DNA of 64,000 nucleotides, taken from positions 9,479,303-9,543,302 of the forward strand of contig NC_087075.1 in NCBI RefSeq assembly GCF_026151205.1, read 5' to 3'. The stretch comes from Bolinopsis microptera (lineage: Eukaryota; Ctenophora; Tentaculata; Lobata; Bolinopsidae). Below are positions 20,546 through 33,440 of the stretch, one piece after another. Every line of letters begins with the position of its first letter. The first letter of the stretch is position 1. The notes below the pieces were generated by a model, which searched no databases, was not told the origin of the DNA, and saw nothing but the letters and a program-made list of their open reading frames with translations. The position numbers were made by a program, and so were the translations under genes.

Positions 20546-22535
20546 TTCACCGGACCTGTGTGGTCACTCTTTTATAATATTTGTTTACGTTGCGATTCCT
20601 TTTGTCATTGTTACTATGTATATGATATAATTAAAGTAATATTTTCTGAATAGATTTGTGTTTTGAGATGATTTAGTTGTTTGTTGCTGGATATTTTCAC
20701 CTCACCCTTTAGAACCGCTTTGACATGGTTATTGGTTTATAGTACCTGAAACTTGTGTCAGTTGCTAACTATATGGGCGGTAGCCGGTATACAAGCACAT
20801 TATTTCATTTCATTTCTTGTTTTGTGTGGTAAGTTGATTTGTGTCACAGAACACTATCCTAACTATGGAGTCTCTTGGCAGGTAATAACTTAGCACTAGG
20901 TAATAATTAGCAGGTAATAACTAAACACTAGGTAATAATTAGCAGGTAATAATTAGCTCTCACTTCTAGTCCCTTCTCCGACCTGACACAAGAATCCTGA
21001 GCACTCCTTCTCCATCAACTACCATCCTATAGTGTTATAGTGTTCGGTTAGACAAATCACGTTACCATGACACGAAACATGTAATCAGATATCAATAAAC
21101 TACTTCAGAGTTGCAAGATTGATGATCATGTAACAAACCCGTGCCCAATTTACAGAAGGAGGCATTTAATCGAATTGTTATGCTTTTGAGCAGAGATTAT
21201 ATAATGAAATATTAGGAAAATTTAGGTCCAGGATCATTATAATACATAACGCCGGACTTCTAGGCATGGTGCTTGGTTGTGGGACACACTCAACTAAGTA
21301 AGGTTGAGAGATCTCAAATCTCCCTAAAGAGATATCAACAGAGTGTGGGCCTGACTAACCTTTGAATAGAGTTTGCCCGGGTCTATGAGTATGGCAGACA
21401 GTATCTTCTGAGTTGTTGAGATTATGAGTATCCTTTGTCCGTGGTTCAGCCGTAATGGATGTAGTATCCAGAAACAAGGGATGCAGAGGAACAGAGATGG
21501 TAAACGTGAAACAATACCACGTGGGTATATCTCGTTATTTAGTCACGTGATAAAACTAAAGATGCCACAACTGACAACAGCCTCATGTAGCAAAAGTAAT
21601 GAAACATAGAGGTGGTTAAATAATTATTGTTGCGGGTAATTAACACTGTGCCGGGTGACGGACCGCCAACAGGCAACGTTACGCTACTGGATGAACTGCT
21701 ATTGACTAATCATCCTAGAACTAAAGGTGCAGAGTAAAAGCGACAAATCACTGAGCTCAGTAAGAGGAGCTGTAATTAAACTGCTAAGAGATAAGTGGTG
21801 AGCTTAAAGCTATTAACTTGAAACCATGCCGCAATATGAACATTGAACAAGATAGGGGTATGATTGTGGAAAAAGTTACAAAAATACTTCAAAATAATAT
21901 AAATTAAAGAGAGTTAGCAGGAGTTAAGAGGATGAGTAGCACGGAGCTGAGTAGTAGGAGGTGAGAGGAGAGAATAAAATATGCTAAGACATTAAATGGA
22001 CAGCTTATAATCATTAGTTTGAAACCATGTAGCTCAACATAGAGGGTCTAATTGTCAAAAGGGTCTAAGTGTGGGTCTAATTGTAAAGTGTGCTTCGAAA
22101 ATATTACCAAAAATGAAAAATTAAGGAAAATTGAAGAGGATAATTGAGGATCTATTGTCATGTACCAACTGAACAGTGAGCCAACGTAAACAAATTTAAA
22201 GTTTTTTCATTTATTTTAAAAGCAATATTTTAAAATTTTATCCAACTAATTCATTTTACGCGATAAGCATCCAATTGATATTCAGATAAGGATAATACTT
22301 GAAATTTTTAACGAATCCAATGGCATTATTACTTTATTATGCAGGAAAAGGATTTTTTGATATTTTCTTATTGAGAAAATTTAAGTAGAAATGAAACAGG
22401 TGATTAAAGGGCGAAGTTTTCTCAACCTCAATGCTGATAAGCTTTTACAATGTATCATCATAAACCTGGCAGCAACACAAAATCGTGAAATAAACGTTTC
22501 ATAACCGACCAGCGTAACCAAAATAATATATAGTA
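20546..22535. other. Intergenic; short tandems and a hAT fragment
   Basis: Contains AGGTAATAATTAGC tandem copies at 20880-20955, and a piece of the hAT MITE right end (CGCCAACAGGCAACGTTACG) at 21653-21690. No coding exon is supported. Confidence 0.5.
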
Positions 22536-25500
22536 TTAATCGAGTGGTATTTCATGAGAAATTTGTATAACTTTCATCTTTATGATTTGAACATCACCAT
22601 TGATGGTGTTTCGGGTCTTGGTCTGATTTATCCTATTTTGCGAACAAATTTCTACCACTTTTTCGTAAAATCTTCCCAAAATCACTGAAAAGAAATCGTT
22701 ATAAAGTACAGGGTTGATGACAGAATTGATTGGAAGGAAGACTATAGAGATAAGGGCATAATAGCTAGTTGCGTCGATAACGGCCGCCGAATGTAGGCCA
22801 GAAGCTATGGTAACCGGTAGCCAGCAGAGGAAGTCTGTCCCAATGATTAGGGATATTTTCCGCTGTAATTTTCTGTTCCTTTTCCTGATCTCTTGTCCCG
22901 CTTTCTCCTGAGTGAGTAATTTAGAAGTGGCCCTGGTCCAGATATTGATGAAGACGTAACATACTGAGATTATTGCAAAGCAAACCATGTTCATTGATAT
23001 GACAACCCATGCATAAATTCGTTGGGGATCGTCTGCTTTAACAAAGAATTTGAAAAGACAAACCCCTTCATTGCCGTAGAATCTCAGTCTCTTCCTACCA
23101 AGTACATCTACTCCATGATATTTGGAAAACATACCATCAACTAGATCATTAATCATCCTCCATTTAAGATTTTTCTCCTTTATTTTTCCATAGTACCCCT
23201 GTACGAGATCAAGATGGATTTCTTTCCCAGGAGAACCGATAAAAAGTTTTATTGAAGGGTCATAAGTCATGCCATTCACAAAGAAATCTTCAAATCGAGG
23301 CACCAAAGGGACTACGGCTATAGCAATAGACATCAGAATAATAACATTTATGATTAAACAGATGTTCCGAATAGCCGACCTTGAGACTTCACTACTGATC
23401 TTTGCCCCATTTTGTATTGTCATCAGCCTGGTTATGCCAAGAGTTGTCATAGATAATAGGGACATTTCGTAACCAATTGTGCTGATGACACCGATTATGG
23501 TACAATGTGCACTTGATAGCCAATTTAGTTGTTCAAAGCAGTAGCTACTCCCATAGATTATTGTGTCCATAACTGCAATATGAAGTAGATACAGTCCAAT
23601 CAACAGATCGCCTACATTAATGAGAAGTATCAGCATCTTATTGTTAAGAGCCGCCTTTGACATATCTTTTTTAAAGTCTGTCGAAGTTCGGTAAACCGCA
23701 ATCATGTTCAGAGTAATTGCTGCCACGGATATACACCAACAAACGATCTTAAGAAATGGGCTCTGTATGATTTCTCTGCCACAGTCAGAGTTACATTCGT
23801 CCGAGAAGTCAAGACAGTCAATCTCTCCATCGCACTTTTCAGTAATTGGGATCACCTGCTCTTTTGATTCACACAAGAACACATTGGTACAGTGTTGTTC
23901 GTCAGAACCATCTCCACAATCATTTACCACATTGCAAACTTTGTCATAGTTCAAGCAAACGTTATTGTCACAACGGAAAAAGTCATTTTTGTATTCCTTT
24001 CCTGATTTGATTACAAATGAAAGAAAATTATTGTCAGCGACTGTGTATATTCTTTTGGAATATTGCCGAGGGCAAGAATCGTACTTTATCTTGTTTTTTA
24101 AAGGGCAAATCGAATCTTCACAGAACCCTGCGCAACTCAGTATTAGGTAAATTTCTCCGAAAGTATAGTCACAGTTAATAGTTTTATTAGGGCGGACAAC
24201 TGACGAAAAGGTTTGGACTCCGAAGACGTCAAGCCCCGAAAGGTTGACTTCACTGCTAACACATTGGTTTGCTAGTTCCTGCAGACTCTCAAGACCAGGC
24301 AAACAATACAGTAATATTTTCACTGCTCCAGTTGATTTGTTAACAGTCATTGCTTTGTCAAATGTTTGACTAATCATATGTGATATCTCACACATTCTCC
24401 TTTCGTTACCACAGGTATCAATCCCGTCACAGAGATCTTTGAACTCTACGAAAGGTACCTGACCATGCTTACAAAGAAAAACTTCCTTGCACGGTTCATC
24501 GAGTGAAATTACATATCGTTTAGTCGCATCAATACCACAAGTTTGCCACCCATCCTCTTCATCAATTCCGTCTAAACAGTCCTCCACCCCATCTCTCACC
24601 CATTTCAAGGGTATTTCTAGTGCCTGCTCGTGCTTATAGGCTCTGTTACATACCTTCTCCGACATGGAGAAACAGATTACAAATTTCTCGTCAGCCCCAT
24701 CAGGACAATCCTCAATGCCATCACACAGTTGGTGTTTATGTACCTCACAAGTGAGAGATACCTTTTCACAGACCTGGTCTATTCCGTTGTCGCATAGTGT
24801 CGGAACTCTCTGCTCACCATGGCACACAACAAATTTAGATACAGTTGACTGATGACCTCCGATATCGCATATCACTCCCGAACGGCTTGTATCCGTACAG
24901 TTGGTTTGATCCAGGAAGTTAGCACAAATTGGAACAATATATAGTGTATTTAAGGTCACGTCAACTACCAACGGTGCGCTGCACCTCGTATTATTCAAAA
25001 TGGGAACAAGCGAAAGAATTGGTCTCGTGTAAGATTGTAGATTAGAGTACTTTGAACATTTCTTTTGTCTGGGCAAAGAGTCAGGGTTTGGACAGTTCAG
25101 TTCATCATCATCGTTTTTGCAAATATTAGATGGATACCCATTGCACACTTCACTCGGTTTGATGTATTTGAGTACTTGCTCCCAGCCAATGCAGTACATA
25201 CCGTACAGATAACCGCCACAGAAAGCCTCGTCCTCACACATGTAGTGCGCATCACACTGTCCATTACATACCGTGTTTTTGCCAACTTTTAGGCCACTTC
25301 TTAATTGAACTATACTCTCTGTTTCGGTTTTAGAAGCACAAAAGTTTTCTGGTAGATTGAGATTTGCACATGAGCCTTGTGAATAAAAAGAATTATATTC
25401 ATTCACAATCATATCTGACATTATATAACAGATCATGTCTGGAAAAGCTGTTATGGCAGGAACACTGCCGCCAACAAATGAGGTACTATTTTTATCAGTT

Positions 25501-27119
25501 TCACAGATGTATCTGTCACAAAGTGCAGCAGTGGTTAAAGTTAAGGTATGCAAAGTTCTAATGCCACAATATTGATAGAACTTAGGGTCGTTGCCACAGA
25601 TTGAACTGAATGTTGTAAAATCTTGTACACTATCCGAAGAAATGGGTATGTACATCGTTTCAGAATAGGGGCATTGAAATACTGTGTAGCCTAAATCTTC
25701 CATGCATACTTTTTTAAGGAAGTTATTCTTCTCCACGATTGTACAGGCACCCTCAAAAGGACCGCAAAACAACTGATTGTTACGCTGGTCCCTTTTGGTG
25801 AGAGGAGTTGGTGTATTTAATCTGATTCGGTACGAGGAGTAAGCAGTGTCAGTATGATCCACAGAACAGGAAACTTCTTCTAATATAAAATTATAATCAG
25901 TCGTCCTTTTAGTGTCATGAAATGGTTTTTGATACTTGAAACAACTGTATGCAAACTTGTACCCCATCGTTTGGCAAATGTAGTCCACCAGACAGTCTTG
26001 ATCGAGTCCTTTAATAACATTAAATAAGACGGGTCCCGAGTATTTGCCAACCTGAACGAACAATAAACCGAATCCATTCTTTGCTTGTGCTCCCTCGCCG
26101 TTTATCAAGTAGAATGTTTCCTTACCTGAGTGAATATTTTTTGAATTTTCACAGCTCGACCGAGCAGTTCAAATTATAAGCTGCTGAAGTGAAGTTACAA
26201 ATCTGAAAACGGAAAGTGACGCCGCGATACCGCTTTAGTCAAATTTGGGTCACAACAAATCTAAAAACATTTTGTAAAAACAACAGATATCAAATTTTTG
26301 TCCAGTTGATAGAATGGGTACATATGGCCATTACCTACATATTCGACGACTTGTTTTTTGAAATGGTGCCCCAGGTAAATTCCGTGATCACACATTCAAG
26401 AAAACACATGAGGAATGTTTAGGACACTATTTGTAGCATTATTTGATGACCTGAATATGTTTTATGGTGGTTTCAGTAAAATGACAATAGATATGTAGTT
26501 GTATATAATATTACATGTCTGTTGCCATTTTACTGACACCACCATCTTTACCTGGGGACCCCAGGCTATTATGTTTATAGATAAGATTCGGCGGAATGAC
26601 AGGCTGAGCGCCGCCCAGTAACACTAACACCATTTCGACTTTATTTTGTGATAGAGCCGACTAGCCGAGCCATCTTTGATCTTTCTGAATTTGGATGCAA
26701 GTATTGTGACTTAGTCAAATATGCTGTTTGCCTTTAGAATGGTACAAGAGAATTTACCGTAGAATAGTAATTTTAAATGCCTAAATTTTGACCCCAAAGT
26801 GGTATCAAAAATGCAAAATGAATACATTCGATTTTGAAATGTTTTCCAAATCCAATCGCCCGATTGGTTTCCTGGTTCGAAACCCAGGCCATGTAGCATC
26901 ATTAAAGTAAGAGGAGAGAAAGGGGCAAAGAAGGCAGAATTAAGTATAGGTATATTAACTGTTATTGAGCGTCCCCGGATATGGGCCTTCTGCTTACAGT
27001 GTCTTGAAATCGTATACGCGCTATAAATCAACAAACAAGATAGATTTAAGGCACATAATATGCTTACCTTTGGAAAGAGGAGGTAGACTTAGCAGCAGCA
27101 CTAGTAGAGACCAATACAT
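22536..27119 (-). CDS. LDLa-repeat GPCR, GRL101/relaxin-receptor-like, intact
   Basis: Exon 1 (27119-27068) encodes MYWSLLVLLLSLPPLSK, a signal peptide, ending in donor G/GTAAGC. Exon 2 (26125-22536) joins in phase 1, giving 1213 codons. The N-terminal region has an SRCR-like patch (SGPVLFNVIKG, then CLVDYICQTMGY). Several LDLa modules follow (CDGIEDCPDGADE, CLDGIDEEDGWQTC, CNVVNDCGDGSDEQHC, CDGEIDCLDFSDEC). Seven transmembrane helices run from about residue 790 to 1150 of exon 2 and end in NSVINPVLYNDF, the class A NPxxY motif. At the TM3 end the usual D/E-R-Y is GITRLMTI, keeping only the arginine. Multi-LDLa class A receptors are known from snails and other invertebrates, and their ligands may be peptides or lipoproteins. 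There is no disruption. A second, broken relative lies at 36-38 kb. The exon 2 acceptor reads CAG/GTAAGG, which also resembles a donor. Confidence 0.88.
26464..26545. repeat. Foldback repeat in the GPCR intron
   Basis: TGGTGGTTTCAGTAAAATG and its near complement at 26522-26545 form a stem of about 22 bp around an AT-rich loop. It is directly followed by the dispersed motif ACCTGGGGACCCCAGGCTAT. Confidence 0.65.
26546..26660. repeat. Dispersed repeat piece (CCTGGGGACC / GGCGGAATGACAGG)
   Basis: The block ACCTGGGGACCCCAGGCTAT followed by TTCGGCGGAATGACAGGCTG and GCCCAGTAA recurs at 29640-29745, 30985-31125, 39958-40020, 43235-43375 and 45550-45640 in both orientations. It is a recurring module of the larger repeats at 29-46 kb. 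Confidence 0.7.
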
Positions 27120-27373
27120 GACTTAGTAAATTTGAATAACTCGCTTCCTTAAATAATTGGCAGATGCATGCAATTGACGCTCGCCCACTTAAATATTCCC
27201 ATTGTATAGCGTGCCACAACCAAATTCTACTGCGATGGATACCATCTCACAAAGGCTATGAAGGTAATGAAAAGGCAGGCTTGCAAACGCAGGCTTGCCA
27301 ACGCGTGAGGTTTTGATACACGTTCAATTAGTTATTGATATTATCATTGTATATCGTCCCATTGTTTAACGGG

Positions 27374-28213
27374 CGCGTCCTGGTAGGTTATAAACCTACA
27401 ACCCATTGTCCGTGTCAACCTACGCATTTGTCATATTGCATCAAGCTACAACTCCCTCCGGTCCAACTTCTCAGACAATTTTAAAAGCTTCATAATGCTC
27501 AAAGAATATGGGGCCATCATGAACTCATTCCATGCAACAGAATTTGGAAAGTACCTCACAGAATCCTTTCAACTTCGAAATCCTCCTGAAAGAATTGTCC
27601 TAGTCATCACCTTCCGTCTCCCACTCATCTTCATTAACTCATCTCCATGATTTGTTTCCCTTTATTGGCTTTCCTTGAACACATTGCACAGCCTTCTTTC
27701 TTTTTTACCCGTTTTTAAAACCTTAACCGTCACTGGTCAAAAAATCCTTCGGCTTCCTGTAATTGGCTGGTTGCACTTGTGTAACAATGTGGCTGTTGGA
27801 ATACACCGAAGTAAAATAAGTGTCTTGATTTTTTTTTTAAATGATCATATTCGTTTTTTTTTCTCTTTCGTGAAATTGTAACGCAGTTAATTTTTAAGAT
27901 TTTATTTATATAGCTTTCTCTCGATTTTTCGAGTTCTGATCGTCTTTATGAATTGATGTATTACCAAGGGTAAAACGAGTTCGTTAGTGTTCTCCTGGTC
28001 ATTTTATTTCTGTTTAATTCCTGTTTAATTCATCAAAAATCAAAGCACTGGGATATGGAAACTAGTTTCAAGCAACCGATTTTAATATTTTAGATTTCAA
28101 ACTTTCGTCAAATAATACAAAATAATATGGCAAAATAACTTGAATAATTCCTAAATGAGATATCATCAGTTATTATAATTTTGTAGGTTTACAACCTACC
28201 AGGACGCGCGCCG
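27374..28213. mobile_element. Possible 840-bp element with 29-bp inverted ends
   Basis: GCGCGTCCTGGTAGGTTATA near 27375 and its complement ending at about 28213 are inverted, with one or two mismatches. The segment 28184-28290 is repeated in inverse orientation at 55915-56012, so these are dispersed repeats. No transposase frame lies between the ends. Confidence 0.5.
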
Positions 28214-28379
28214 AGTTGGACTCGTCGCGTCGACGGTCCTGGTAATAATAAATATATGGAACAGTTATTGTACGAGTATCACCCGTTAATTATAATCGCG
28301 GTCAGATAATAACTAGTAACTCTGCAGAGTTCTACGTACTTTTACTTTTAACATTTAATTGTTACACTTACATATAACA

Positions 28380-28652
28380 TTATGCTACATGGAGAGGTCT
28401 CCTCCGGCCTAGTCGTTGGATCGAGTGGCCTGCATCACACACATCTCTTTTACTACGGTGTAGCATGTTCCTTTGATTCACGATGTCAATCCTTCCCAGC
28501 TCGGCGAGGCCCAGTAGTGCATTTCGCCGATCTACGCGGTCCCAGAAAACCTTACCGCCTGCTGGGCTTGCTAGAGGTAGGCAGTGCGCCATCGACAGTA
28601 AGACGCGCGCGCTGACCATTGAATGGTTTTTAGCTCTTATTTCGGCCAGCAC
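28380..28652 (-). other. GC-rich block with an open frame, unrecognised
   Basis: A GC-rich island in AT-rich surroundings with frames on both strands (minus: ending SIQRLGRRRPLHVA). The contrast in composition suggests a retroelement coding remnant, but no motif was recognised and neither strand is favoured. Confidence 0.2.
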
Positions 28653-29345
28653 ATTATTTTGGAAACAATCGAAAAGTTACAATACTGTACTTCCCATATA
28701 ACAATTTTGTTGAAATTTGGTCAGCTTACGTAAACATTTATGTTCTACTGAACCTAATTTAGTTTGGGCAATTTTGATGGTCAGAATTTGAGTTATCAAA
28801 GAATTTATACCTATTTTGTCATTTTTAGACCTCTAAATCAAGACCCATCTCTCCCAACTAAATTAGGTTCGGTAGTTAAGTATGATTGGAAGGTTCTGAC
28901 AAATTTTCAGCATGATTCATGTTCAGGAACCGAAGATATGACAGAATAATATGACAAAAATCAACGAATTACGTCAAATTACCCGACTTTTACACCTAAT
29001 TTTGCTCCAAAAGCCGCGCACCATCAAATATGGCATCTAGACGAAGCTCACTGATCATTCCAAAAAAGTATAAAAAATTTGGTACTGTGAAAATTCTCAC
29101 AGTCTCTAGAAAACAACGCTCCTACTAAATCGCTCGCCCAAATTTTAAGAAAATTCTTGTGAAAACTGAAAAGGCCCTTTAGGCATGAAAGTGATCTGGA
29201 TCGGTGTATTTTTGGACGCTGATTCCGAATCACCCCCCATGACGTAGGGTTAAAATGCTTCCCTGGAGAGTTATGGGCAAAAAACCGTTTTGGTCACGTG
29301 ACAGGCTAGTAAAACGTGAATTCGATTATTTAGGGCTCGGGTTAC
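28653..29345. other. No gene seen
   Basis: AT-rich sequence. The pieces AACCTAATTTAGTT and AACTAAATTAGGTTC at about 28750 and 28857 are inverted copies. Nothing coding is supported. Confidence 0.45.
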
Positions 29346-31674
29346 ACAGGAGGAGCTAAGTGCAAAGAAACTGCCACTAACTGCTACTAACTGCCACTAA
29401 CTGCCACTAACTGCCACTAACTGCCACAAACTGCCACTAACTGCTACTAACTGCCACTAACTGCCACTAACTGCCACTAACTGCTACAATCGCGCCCACG
29501 CATTTGCGCGCGACAGTAGCAGTTAGTGGCAGTTAGTGGCAGTTAGTGGCAGTTAGTAGCAGTTAGTGGCAGTTTTTATGCGCGTCGGGATTTCAAATCG
29601 AGCGCTCATCAATTTTTATAATAGCAAGTCCGCAGCGTTTAGAGCTGCATTGTTGATTTAATAACTGGGCCGCGCTCAGCCTGTAATTCCGCCGAATCTC
29701 TATTCATTAATGAACATGATAGCCTGAGGTCCCCAGGTAACATTGTTGACTAAACCAGACTGTGCACGTTACGTTGCGCTAGATGTCAATGTTGCAGATA
29801 GCGTATACGTTTTTAAAACTATGTTTTGATTTGATTTGACTTAACTTGTAGTTACTGTTAGTTTCGACATTAAATATTTTGTTCTCGCATGAGTATATAA
29901 ATGTTTGATACGAATTATGAAATGAGAAGTCGTGTATTGTGTATATTTATATCATATCCATTGAATTATAATTATATTCATGGGACCAGCAAAAGCTCAC
30001 AGTTAACAGCATTTGTTTTTATTTATGATAAGATGATAAGTTCGTTATGAGCAATTTTTAATTTAGTTCGTATCAGGCTAGGAGTCTAGTAATCGAGTTT
30101 TATTTGATAATAAAAAAAACTTCTCTACGGTATTAGGAAAACTGCTGTGATAGATCGGAGCGCAGCAAAAAATTTAATAGCTTGTCCTGAACCGAATTCT
30201 ACCAAATATTATCACTACAAGTATAAAACTTTTCGGATTTAGAAGGGTGCTGTCCAGACTATGAGTATGTTAACAGTGCGCGGTGATATGATTGAAGCTG
30301 AAGTCAGCACTAAAAATTAAAGTAGATATTATTATTAGAAAATATATGAATTTGGGACAAAATAATTTACTATCGAAGGAAATAAATATTAACTTTTTGA
30401 TAAGAAAAGCGATTACTAACTTCAGTTACACAAACACTGCATGGCAATACGATTACAAATTGTTTAAATGTTAAATCCGGGTATCGCTATTAGTATTGTG
30501 CTATTGTGCCAAAATTACAATATTATCTGGTCAATCGTAATCATTTGCAATTTGGAAGACCCCTCTGCTGATATGTAAACGACCCCTTATATTAACTTGA
30601 TTGTAGCAAACCGCGTGATGTTTATTGATCATCAGTTCGATAGGACGATAGTTATGAGAAAAGCTACAAAACTACAATTTCCATAACCAGTTTTAGAACT
30701 AAACGCTTGATTGAGGGTTCAGAACTTTATTTGAATAACAGGGCCTCCCACGGATTAAACAGTTTTGTGCGGAGAAAGAAGTGAAGAGAGTACGAAGCCA
30801 AAGAGTTCTCCGACAATTGTTCCATCTAGCATCACTGCAGCAACGCCAACAGCAAGCAGGGACTTATCCATGCAACCTATACAACGCTGACCCAGAATGG
30901 ACATGCCACGGTACCGCACTATAATATTTGCTTTGATTCTCCTTGATAGCACTAGCAGTAGCAGAATTTGCTGCTTGTAATTTCTGGGCGTTGCTGAACC
31001 TGTCATTCCGCCCTATCTGCTATAGGCATATTTTTAATCGCCATAATATGTTCAATGTTAAATCAATGTGTTTAACTTAATAAATACAAAAGCCTGAGCG
31101 AGGTACCGTTCCCAGGTAAATTCATCTTTGCAAGTTGAATTTGCGTTTCTGAAACCACTCTCTGCACTGGTAATTGTATTTAAAAGGGAACACAAAATGA
31201 TGTACGTGACCAAAATTATTCCCCGCGCGACGCAATTAGATTCTCTTTCAGCATTAAGTTTCAGTTTCTGGGTAATTCGCGCGTAAAATCATATTTGCAC
31301 GTGTGCGTTCCATGTTCTCAGAATTAGGCAACGGTAAGTTTAATCTTTAACTTTAACTTTTTTGAAACAGGTGTTGTTATTTCATGCTGGGAATCCCAAA
31401 AAGTGCTTGATCGGCCAGTTCATCATTGTGTCTCGCTAAATACTTGGCTTATAGTTTCATTATGCTGATCGACTGATCATCAAGCTGTGGATTGGGGATG
31501 GTATTCAACTGTTGAGGGCCTACTGTAACAGCCATTGATACGCTTATAGTTATCAGACAGCAACTAACTGATATCCAATGGATCTCAGCCATAGAACAAT
31601 ACAGGCTCAACGGTGGCTCGGAAAAGTATAATCTTCATGGTCTTATATATGATTTTGGTCTATTAGAACGAGTT
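29346..31674 (+). repeat. Left arm of a large inverted duplication
   Basis: From CACAGGAGGAGCTAAGTGCA at 29346 to the end of a LINE-derived stretch near 31674, this matches the complement of 42660-45968 at high identity. The exception is an insertion of about 890 bp at 44030-44922 in the other copy. It contains a foldback array, the CCTGGGGACC module and the tail of a LINE reverse-transcriptase remnant. Confidence 0.85.
29369..29577. repeat. Foldback array of CTGCCACTAA units
   Basis: Tandem ACTGCCACTA/ACTGCTACTA units run in one orientation to about 29488. They are followed by a GC-rich centre (CGCGCCCACGCATTTGCGCG) and the same units inverted to 29575. Related arrays occur at 44124-44372 and 45718-45936. 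Confidence 0.9.
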
Positions 31675-31756
31675 TTAAGTGAAATATATCCTCCAGAGAT
31701 GATGACTAATAAAAATAATACTTCAGTTCGTGAAACTGACTTTTTAGATATTAGTC

Positions 31757-32100
31757 TTAGGCCCGTATTCACCAACCTTTAGGTCATACTTAAACAGCGT
31801 TTTAAGTATGAGGTCGCACTTAAAAAGGAGTTTAAGTGGCAAATTTTAAAATGGTATTCACCAAATTCACGATTAAGTGTCACCCTTAATTTTTAAGGGT
31901 GACACTTAAAATCCCTTAAATTTGGTATTCACCAAATCAACTCACGCTTAAGTTGGTACTTAAACTCACACTTAAAACGGATATTTTTAAGGTACACCTA
32001 TATCAACCTTAAACTACAGACCTCCTACTTAAAATATTACTTTCACAGTTTACATACGTAGCAGTCACACATATACATCATGTGTTTGATATTTCCGACA
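31757..32100. mobile_element. Harbinger-like terminal region
   Basis: Begins GGCCCGTATTCACCAACCTT after TTA and is packed with inverted and direct ACTTAAA and GGTATTCACCAAAT motifs, the usual terminal and subterminal style of animal Harbinger elements. It precedes a minus-strand Myb-like protein tail. The other end was not located. Confidence 0.5.
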
Positions 32101-32284
32101 CGAGTTTTGATACTTTTGACCCTCACAAAAATTAAAATAGTTTGATGAGTAAATGTAATCGTTAAAATCTGTAGTTTATTATTTATTATATACTAGTGCC
32201 GTTTGGAACAAAGAAAAACCATAGTGTTTCAAGAGTAAAAGTAGTAGTAGCGTTTAAAAACAATCTTAATAAAAATAATAAAAA

Positions 32285-32692
32285 TTACGATAAATCCGTT
32301 ATGTCTCCATTCTCAAGCTCCGCGAGAAGGCCAGCCGAGAAAGGCAGATCGGTAGAGGTGGCCGTTGGTACCAGGTTTTCCCTGTGGGCCCTTAGAATCT
32401 CCAACCAAAGTTCGTGCCTTTCAGCCTGCTGCATTTGCATTTGCTGCATCTCAATTTGCTGAATTGCCAGAATCCCCTTCTTGCTTGATGAAGCTCTTCT
32501 GCCCGATCCTGCAACAGTTCTTCCCTATGTTTTGCCTTGGGTTGAAATGATGAGGTAGGAGAATTTCTCTGCCTCTCGTTCTTTACCTCCAACGAGGGTT
32601 TCCTCTTTGAGCTTGCTGGGATACCGATGCTCGAACTTGTTGCTGGAGTGCTGGGGCACTCTTCCTCCTCTTCGCCTATACATTCAAAAACT
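32285..32692 (-). pseudogene. C-terminal part of a Harbinger-associated Myb-like protein, frameshifted
   Basis: Two minus-strand frames adjoin. The first reads PVFECIGEEEEECPSTPATS, then KRKPSLEVKNERQR and REELLQDRAEELHQAR. The second continues KKGILAIQQIEMQQMQMQQA and HELWLEILRAHRENLVPT to a stop at 32285. The serine/proline/acidic linker followed by an amphipathic Q/E-rich helix is typical of the Myb/SANT accessory protein of Harbinger elements. The frame change at about 32475 indicates decay. The N-terminal Myb domain is not visible. Confidence 0.45.
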
Positions 32693-32699
32693 GGTCCAG

Positions 32700-33425
32700 T
32701 AAACCTTATTAATATTTAGACATGATAAGTAAAAGTAACTCCAATCATTTAAATTATTCGTCTGGTGTTTGTGAGATTTTTCCTCCAAATACTTTACCGG
32801 CTGATAAACATTACTGTAAATTGGGGTAAAATCGCCGTGTCGGGGAACTTCGCCACTATTTTTCAAATAATCATTTTACTGTTTTGAATTGTTAGGATCA
32901 GATCGAGTTTTTGTATATAATAATAGTATTGTGTTGAACAAATGGTTATAAAGGTATTCCTATTCAAAAATAAACGTTTACGATGGTAATTAAACTCAGG
33001 CAACATGAAATAATGCAATAAAGTGGCTAAAATTTCCTGCTTGCATATTTCCCATATTTTACAATTATATCCTTAATAAATTCTGTGTGACACCATTAGC
33101 ATATGTCCTGTTCATTTAAGGGCGAATTTAGTTAGCCATGATGCACACAACTGATATTATAAAGTTTTCAAATTTGTGTGTGGCGAAGTTACCCTGATCT
33201 TTTGATCCCATTTGTTCGGCGAAGTTTGGCGCGAAATTCGCGCGCGGCTGGCAAAGTCACGCACGTGTATTGGCGAAGTTCGACTACATTTCTACTTCAT
33301 CCCGGCGATGTTACCCACAGCATGCATGGCGATGTTACCCCGGCGACCAAATTGCCCATTGTAACACGCAGGCTAGAGCTAGATAAGTAAAATTGGCAGG
33401 TATACCAAGGAAATATAATTGAGTT
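32700..33425. other. Non-coding; GGCGAAGTTACC motifs
   Basis: Several copies of GGCGAAGTTACC / GGCGATGTTACCCC and the complement occur between 32823 and 33345 and again at 33880-33930 and 34070. They may be termini of a dispersed element. No gene is seen. Confidence 0.4.
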
Positions 33426-33440
33426 TCGAGTGGTATGGTG

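Noticed and set aside
29369-29577. Possible CRISPR-like array
   Set aside because: Units are contiguous 10-bp tandems with no unique spacers, in an intron-containing animal genome.
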